Positions 5,564 to 9,290 of a stretch of DNA of 9,290 nucleotides are shown one piece after another (positions within the stretch are counted from its first letter, which is position 1; the number at the start of each line of letters is the position of its first letter). The stretch covers positions 17,004 through 26,293 of the forward strand of contig DIVG01000085.1 in NCBI GenBank assembly GCA_002422425.1, read 5' to 3'. The notes under the pieces were generated by a model. That model was not told the origin of the DNA. It saw only the letters and a list, made by a program, of their open reading frames with translations, and searched no databases. The stretch comes from Akkermansiaceae bacterium UBA6138 (GTDB lineage: Bacteria > Verrucomicrobiota > Verrucomicrobiia > Verrucomicrobiales > DEV007). Made by a program: the position numbers and the translations under genes.

Positions 5564-5590
5564 GTGTATCAGGGCCGCTGACTTCGTCAA
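5563..5590 (-). promoter_or_regulatory. Candidate promoter of the cytochrome/SHD1 gene
   Basis: Read leftward, TTGACG (5590-5585) and TACACT (5568-5563) are 16 bases apart. Transcription would start near 5556, giving a leader of about 30 bases before the ATG at 5524. This also rules against the in-frame ATG at 5590, which would lie in the -35 box. Confidence 0.5.
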
Positions 5591-5644
5591 TTCCCGTCCG
5601 AGAGGATTTCGAGCGTATCAGCGCCATGGTCGGCATCGAATAGC

Positions 5645-5674
5645 TTGCAGTCGGCCGTGATCTGTGGCGATAAT
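5645..5674 (+). promoter_or_regulatory. Candidate promoter of the 178-residue secreted protein
   Basis: TTGCAG (5645-5650) and GATAAT (5669-5674, one base from consensus) are 18 bases apart. The -10 ends ten bases before the ATG at 5685. An in-frame GTG at 5664 would overlap the promoter and is rejected as the start. Confidence 0.5.
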
Positions 5675-5684
5675 CGGTAGAATA

Positions 5685-6221
5685 ATGAAAACGCCTTTCC
5701 TGCTCTCACTCTTCGTCGCGGCGCTCTCGCTTGCGGTCCCGGCCTTTTCTCAGACTCCGACGCCCGACGGCGAGCAGCCCGGCCCGAAGGGTTTCTGGGA
5801 AGTGGTCACGGCGGGCGGGCGTTTTGTGGTTCGTCTCGACCATATCTCCTCGGTGAGCGAGCACGAGTATCTCATCGATGGCGCGGTGCGCGTTTACGAG
5901 TGTACGGTCGACACGACCGGCGGGCAGACGGGGCGCTTTTATTACATCGAACCCGTCACGGACAGCTCGTCGATCACGACGGGAAGCGCGACAATCAACC
6001 GCCTCAAAGACATCGCCAATCAGGCCACCACCAAGGTGGGTATGGGGAACCTCGATGCTCTCGTGACAAAACATTACCCCGACACGACTCACGCGAAGAC
6101 AACCGAGTTTCGTCTCCAGAATAAAGAAACGGTGAGCCGGATCTACGATCATGCCCGCCGCGTCTGGGCCGAGGAAAGGGGCAATGGCGAGCAGAATCAG
6201 CTCATCATCCGCGGGGGCTGA
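5685..6221 (+). CDS. Small secreted protein of unknown function
   Basis: I do not recognise the family. The 178-residue product begins MKTPFLLSLFVAALSLAVPAFS, a signal peptide with likely cleavage before Gln23 (AFS|QTPTP), so it is exported. A Pro/Gly-rich linker (24-36) leads to a beta-rich segment at about 37-91 (FWEVVTAGGRFVVRL, EYLIDGAVRVYECTVDT, GRFYYIEPV). A more helical C-terminal half follows (INRLKDIANQATTKV, EFRLQNKETVSRIYDHARRVWAEE). It has a single cysteine (Cys73), no CxxCH, no lipobox and no membrane helix besides the signal. The next gene, a Tas-like reductase, begins 27 bases later and may be cotranscribed. Opposite, the cytochrome/SHD1 gene diverges from it. A periplasmic binding or scaffold role would be a guess. 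Confidence 0.75.
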   Translation: MKTPFLLSLFVAALSLAVPAFSQTPTPDGEQPGPKGFWEVVTAGGRFVVRLDHISSVSEHEYLIDGAVRVYECTVDTTGGQTGRFYYIEPVTDSSSITTGSATINRLKDIANQATTKVGMGNLDALVTKHYPDTTHAKTTEFRLQNKETVSRIYDHARRVWAEERGNGEQNQLIIRGG

Positions 6222-6248
6222 ACCTGTCCCGACTGATTTTTCCGTTAC

Positions 6249-7286
6249 ATGAAACACCGCGAGATACCCCGCAGCGACCTGCGCGTCAGTCTCATCGGCC
6301 TTGGCACGATGACCTGGGGTGAGCAGAACACGGAGGCCGAGGGCCACGAGCAGATGGACTACGCGCTCGAGCGGGGCGTGAACTTTTTCGACACCGCCGA
6401 GATGTATCCGGTCCCGCCCCGGGCCGAAACCTGTCATGAAACCGAGCGCATCATGGGGACGTGGTTCGCGGCGCGGGGAACGCGGGAACGGGTCGTCCTC
6501 GCGACGAAGGTGGTCGGTCCCGGCCCGCACGTGACCCACGTGCGCGAGGGGAACCGGCTCAATCGCGAACACATTACCGCCGCGATCGAGGGCAGTTTGC
6601 GGCGGCTGCAGACCGACTACATCGATCTGTATCAGCTCCACTGGCCCGATCGACCTGTTCCGCTTTTCGGAAAGCGCGATTATATCCCGGCAGCCGCTCG
6701 CGACTCGGTTCCGATCGAAGAGACTCTCGCCGTGCTTGCCGATCTGGTGGAGCAGGGGAAGGTCCGCTACATCGGCCTCTCCAACGAAACACCGTGGGGC
6801 ACGATGCGCTTTCTTGAACTTGCGCGGAGCGGGGCCTTTCCCCGGATCGTGACGATTCAGAACTCCTACAACCTGCTCAATCGCACCTTTGACGGCGGTC
6901 TCTCCGAGATCTGTTACGAGGAGGACGTGCGCCTCCTGCCCTACTCACCGCTCGCCTTTGGCAGGCTTTCTGGAAAATACCGCAGCGGGCAGTGGCCGGA
7001 AGGTGCCCGGCTCACGATCTGGGAGCGATTTGCCCGCTACAACGGCGCGAACAGCGATGCCGCGATCGAGGAGTATGCCCGCATTGCCGATGAGGCCGGG
7101 CTCGATTTCGCGCAGATGAGCCTGGCGTGGATCAATCAGCGGGCGCACGTCGCGAGCAACCTGATCGGTGCCACGACGATGTCCCAGTTAAAGTCGAATA
7201 TCGACAGCGTCGATCTCGACCTGTCCGAAGACATTCTTGCCGCGATCGATGGGGTGCATCAGCGATACCCGAATCCGTGCCCCTGA
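6249..7286 (+). CDS. tas: Tas-like NADP(H)-dependent aldo/keto reductase
   Basis: A 345-residue TIM-barrel oxidoreductase of the cytoplasm that should reduce an aldehyde or ketone with NADPH. From recalled family sequence, it resembles E. coli Tas along its full length: LRVSLIGLGTMTWGEQNTEA at 11-30, DTAEMYPVPPRAET at 48-61, RRLQTDYIDLYQLHWPDRP at 118-136, YIGLSNETPWGTMRFL, RIVTIQNSYNLLNR, and IGATTMSQLKSNI near the C-terminus. The catalytic tetrad is complete: Asp48, Tyr53, Lys87 and His131. Length also matches Tas (about 346). E. coli tas was found as a suppressor of tyrosine auxotrophy, but its natural substrate is not settled, so none is claimed here. The ATG at 6249 has no ribosome binding site and follows the upstream stop by 27 bases, with no clear promoter, so readthrough from the upstream gene is likely. 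Confidence 0.9.
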   Translation: MKHREIPRSDLRVSLIGLGTMTWGEQNTEAEGHEQMDYALERGVNFFDTAEMYPVPPRAETCHETERIMGTWFAARGTRERVVLATKVVGPGPHVTHVREGNRLNREHITAAIEGSLRRLQTDYIDLYQLHWPDRPVPLFGKRDYIPAAARDSVPIEETLAVLADLVEQGKVRYIGLSNETPWGTMRFLELARSGAFPRIVTIQNSYNLLNRTFDGGLSEICYEEDVRLLPYSPLAFGRLSGKYRSGQWPEGARLTIWERFARYNGANSDAAIEEYARIADEAGLDFAQMSLAWINQRAHVASNLIGATTMSQLKSNIDSVDLDLSEDILAAIDGVHQRYPNPCP

Positions 7287-7292
7287 GCGATA

Positions 7293-7313
7293 GCCATTTT
7301 GAGTCGCAATGGC
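7293..7313 (+). terminator. Weak hairpin after the aldo/keto reductase gene
   Basis: GCCATT (7293-7298) pairs with AATGGC (7308-7313) across nine bases, starting seven bases after the stop codon. A T-run (ATTTTT, 7322-7327) follows nine bases later. Stem and spacing are poor for an intrinsic terminator, so this is a tentative call. Confidence 0.25.
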
Positions 7314-7322
7314 ATCCCTTCA

Positions 7323-7346
7323 TTTTTGTGAAGGGCTTCGCAAAAA
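7323..7346. repeat. Inverted repeat with 10-bp arms before the SHD1 gene
   Basis: TTTTTGTGAA (7323-7332) and TTCGCAAAAA (7337-7346) pair over ten positions, nine Watson-Crick and one G-U, around GGGC. It ends seven bases before a perfect TATAAT and occupies the -35 region, which has no good -35 hexamer. The T-run is on the 5' arm, so it is not a forward terminator. It suits an operator or activator site. Confidence 0.55.
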
Positions 7347-7353
7347 GCGGGGT

Positions 7354-7359
7354 TATAAT
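7354..7359 (+). promoter_or_regulatory. Consensus -10 box TATAAT of the SHD1 gene
   Basis: A perfect TATAAT ends eight bases before the ATG at 7368, so transcription would start within one or two bases of the ATG. No TTGACA-like hexamer lies 16-18 bases upstream; the inverted repeat at 7323-7346 fills that place. Confidence 0.6.
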
Positions 7360-7367
7360 GATTTAAG

Positions 7368-8162
7368 ATGTTCCGATTCGCTCCTGCCGGCGCATTCCTG
7401 CTGCTCACCGCCCTCCTTTTTCCGGGGAAGGTGTCGTCGCAGGAATCTCCCGACTTTCATCAGTTCACTGACAAGAAAGGCCAGACGGTCTCCGCGATGC
7501 TGCTGGAGGTCTCGCCTAATCGTCAGCAAATGAAGATCCGTCGTGAGGACGGGCAGGAGTTCGAGACGGTCATTAATCTGCTCAGTCTCGACGACCAGCA
7601 GTATGTGAAGGACTGGATAAAAAAAGCGCCGATGACCGCGGCGACTCAGGCGGAGTTCCGGCTCGACGTCGCGCTGACCCGCCAGAACGGGAGTGCGGAA
7701 AGACAGTCTTCGGGTTTCGTCCGGCTCGAGTCCCGCCCCTCGACTTTTCGGATGGTGATTCGGAACCTTTCCCGCGTCTCGCTCGAAGGGGCACGAGTTG
7801 AGTATGCGCTCGTGTGGGAGGACCGAGCGACGATTTATCAGACCGAGGCAAAAACATGGACCTACACGGCTGGATCGGACGAGAACGGTGCTTCTCAGCG
7901 GGTGAAAAAATCCGGACAGACCGATCTCGAGCCGCTACGTTTTAACGGGGAGATGACGTTGGAGACTCCGGCGGTGAGCCTGGAGCAGGTCTTCATCGGG
8001 GGCAATAATCCCTACCGCGAGGACGAGATGCTCGGGGTGAGGCTACGCATTGTCAGTGCGGATGGCACCGTGATCCATGAAGCGCACTCGGGCGGGGCGG
8101 TCATCGGGGCGATGGGCTGGGACGAGATCCTTGCTCTGCCGGACCCCATGGCGGTGAACTGA
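7368..8162 (+). CDS. Secreted protein with N-terminal SHD1-like domain
   Basis: A 264-residue exported protein of unknown role. Residues 1-24 (MFRFAPAGAFLLLTALLFPG then KVSS) are a signal peptide. Residues 30-84 (FHQFTDKKGQTVSAMLLEV, MKIRREDGQEFETVI, LLSLDDQQYVKDW) resemble the SHD1 domain: an aromatic-x-(T/S)D-x-x-G-x-x opening, a central K-x-x-x-x-DG turn and a closing LS-x-x-D-x-x-Y-V helix. In eukaryotic Sla1 this domain binds NPF peptides; in PVC bacteria such domains are common in exported proteins of unknown role. The remainder (about 95-264) is beta-rich, with FRMVIRNLSRVSLEGARVEYALVW resembling an immunoglobulin or FN3-like sandwich, and is not recognised. It has no cysteines and no second membrane segment. 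It shares the SHD1 module with the cytochrome protein 2 kb away but is not obviously in an operon with it. Confidence 0.8.
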   Translation: MFRFAPAGAFLLLTALLFPGKVSSQESPDFHQFTDKKGQTVSAMLLEVSPNRQQMKIRREDGQEFETVINLLSLDDQQYVKDWIKKAPMTAATQAEFRLDVALTRQNGSAERQSSGFVRLESRPSTFRMVIRNLSRVSLEGARVEYALVWEDRATIYQTEAKTWTYTAGSDENGASQRVKKSGQTDLEPLRFNGEMTLETPAVSLEQVFIGGNNPYREDEMLGVRLRIVSADGTVIHEAHSGGAVIGAMGWDEILALPDPMAVN

Positions 8163-8200
8163 GGATTGCGCCGGTGGTCACTTTCGGCTTGCGGCTTTAG

Positions 8201-8222
8201 CGATCCCGTCTTTGGTCTCGCT
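8201..8222 (+). repeat. Second copy of a 22-bp element also found before msrB
   Basis: This stretch matches 2360-2381 at 19 of 22 positions: CGATC-x-CGTCTTTG-xx-CTCGCT, with differences at positions 6, 15 and 16. Here it ends three bases before the leuB ATG. At msrB it lies 25-46 bases before the ATG and includes the -35 box. The role is unknown. Confidence 0.45.
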
Positions 8223-8224
8223 CC

Positions 8225-9290
8225 ATGAGCGAAGTCTATCAAATTGCAGTCCTCCCCGGCGACGGGATCGGTCCCGAAGTCATGAACGAAGCCCGCAAGG
8301 TCCTCGATCGCATCGCCGTGCAACACGGACTGGCCTTCAACTTTGTCGAGAAACTCGTCGGCGGCGCGGCTCTCGACGATTGCGGGCATCCGCTTCCCGA
8401 AGACACCGTGAAAGCCTGTGAGGCGGCCGACGCGATTCTCTTCGGCTCGGTCGGCGGACCGAAATGGGAGACCTACCCGCCCGAACTCCAGCCCGAGCGT
8501 GGTGCCTTGCTCCCGCTCCGCAAGCACTTCGGCCTTTTTGCGAACCTGCGTCCGGCGGTGTGTTTTCCCGCACTCACCCACGCCTCGCCGGTGAAGGAAG
8601 ACCGCATCGCGGGCGGTTTCGACGTGCTCTGTGTCCGCGAACTGACCGGCGGCCTTTACTTCGGTCAGCCCAAAGGCATCGAGATCCGCAACGGGGAAGA
8701 AGTCGCAATCGACACGATGGTCTACGCCAAAAGCGAGATCGAGCGCATCGCCCGTGTCGCTTTCCTCGCGGCGCAGAAGCGCGGTGGTCGCCTCACCTCG
8801 ATCGACAAGGCCAACGTTCTTCAAAACGGCATCCTCTGGCGTCGCACCGTCGAGGAAGTGGCTAAGGAATTCCCCGATGTCACCCTGAGCCATCTCTACG
8901 TCGACAATGCCGCGATGCAGCTGATCGCGCGACCGCAGGACTTCGACGTCGTTCTCGCCGAGAACCTCTTCGGCGATATCCTCAGTGACGAGATGGCGAT
9001 GATCGCCGGCTCCCTCGGGATGCTCGCGAGCGCCAGTCTCGGACAGAGCAAAGGCGACGGACTTTACTTTGGTCTCTTCGAGCCGAGCGGCGGCACTGCC
9101 CCCGACATCGCCGGCAAAGGCGTCGCCAATCCCATCGCCCAGATCCTCTCGGCGGCGATGATGCTGCGCTTTTCCTTCGGGCAGAATGCTGCGGCCGATG
9201 CGATCGAGGCGGCCGTCAAGGCGGTCATCGACGACGGTTACCGTACCGGCGACATTTACACCGGTAGCGAAGGCCAGAAAAAGGTCGGTA
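8225..9290 (+). CDS. leuB: 3-isopropylmalate dehydrogenase LeuB (C-terminus cut by window edge)
   Basis: LeuB oxidises and decarboxylates (2R,3S)-3-isopropylmalate to 4-methyl-2-oxopentanoate with NAD+, the third step of leucine synthesis, as a cytoplasmic dimer. The 355 visible codons cover almost the whole enzyme (about 360 residues in relatives). The N-terminus IAVLPGDGIGPEV (7-19) fits the start at 8225. Substrate-binding arginines are Arg99 and Arg109 (LRKHFGLFANLRP) and Arg138 (VREL). Catalytic Tyr145 is in GGLYFG and Lys195 in SIDKANVL. Metal-binding aspartates are Asp227 (YVDNAAMQL), Asp251 and Asp255 (GDILSDE). The NAD site EPSGGTAPDIAGKGVANP (286-303) is typical of LeuB rather than isocitrate dehydrogenase. 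leuA, leuC and leuD are not in the window. Translation has no ribosome binding site, and the ATG can sit in the loop of a small hairpin (8218-8232). Confidence 0.96.
   Translation, partial: MSEVYQIAVLPGDGIGPEVMNEARKVLDRIAVQHGLAFNFVEKLVGGAALDDCGHPLPEDTVKACEAADAILFGSVGGPKWETYPPELQPERGALLPLRKHFGLFANLRPAVCFPALTHASPVKEDRIAGGFDVLCVRELTGGLYFGQPKGIEIRNGEEVAIDTMVYAKSEIERIARVAFLAAQKRGGRLTSIDKANVLQNGILWRRTVEEVAKEFPDVTLSHLYVDNAAMQLIARPQDFDVVLAENLFGDILSDEMAMIAGSLGMLASASLGQSKGDGLYFGLFEPSGGTAPDIAGKGVANPIAQILSAAMMLRFSFGQNAAADAIEAAVKAVIDDGYRTGDIYTGSEGQKKVG

Noticed and set aside
5706..6641. A 311-codon open frame on the minus strand
   Set aside because: It is antisense to the secreted 178-residue gene and the N-terminal part of the Tas-like reductase, crosses their junction, and shows no domain or signal peptide.
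8012..8893. A 293-codon open frame on the minus strand
   Set aside because: It is antisense to the end of the SHD1 gene and the first half of leuB. The LeuB reading is unambiguous.
1..9290. tRNA, rRNA, CRISPR array, insertion sequence, attachment site or toxin-antitoxin pair
   Set aside because: The gaps are all under 165 bases and show no cloverleaf, regular spaced repeats, transposase motif or small paired genes.

Overview
The window is GC-rich bacterial chromosome carrying eleven protein genes, the first and last cut by the window edges. No RNA gene, mobile element, phage gene or CRISPR array was seen. A lineage in the PVC superphylum, most likely Verrucomicrobiota (Planctomycetota is the alternative), fits best. 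The signs are a 'planctomycete-type' cytochrome c domain (CFKCH followed by KSKGGLRMDTPEDF), two secreted proteins with SHD1-like domains, a secreted alpha/beta hydrolase of a type common in these bacteria, and the absence of Shine-Dalgarno sites. This placement is inference from family content, not from a marker gene.

Layout. A leftward cluster occupies 2258 to 1: a secreted alpha/beta hydrolase, a class I methyltransferase and an RluA-type pseudouridine synthase. The last two overlap by one base, so the three probably form an operon. Diverging from it and reading right are a secreted methionine sulfoxide reductase (msrB), a FabG-type ketoreductase and a two-domain GNAT acetyltransferase. 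The GNAT gene ends exactly where a leftward cytochrome c/SHD1 gene ends; the two stop codons abut. Diverging from the cytochrome gene are a small secreted protein of unknown function, a Tas-like aldo/keto reductase 27 bases behind it, a secreted SHD1-domain protein, and leuB, which runs off the right edge.

How the genes relate. Most are unrelated single genes of metabolism, RNA modification and redox repair, not one dedicated system. A loose envelope theme exists: the hydrolase, MsrB, the cytochrome/SHD1 protein, the 178-residue unknown and the 264-residue SHD1 protein all carry signal peptides. I found no convincing evidence of a new defence or mobile system.

The most interesting signals are regulatory. 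None of the eleven starts has a good ribosome binding site, and at several genes a -10-like hexamer lies only 6-10 bases before the ATG, which predicts leaderless or nearly leaderless transcripts. Strong inverted repeats overlap the promoter regions of the cytochrome gene (5544-5563) and of the SHD1 gene (7323-7346). A 22-bp element matching at 19 positions lies upstream of both msrB and leuB.
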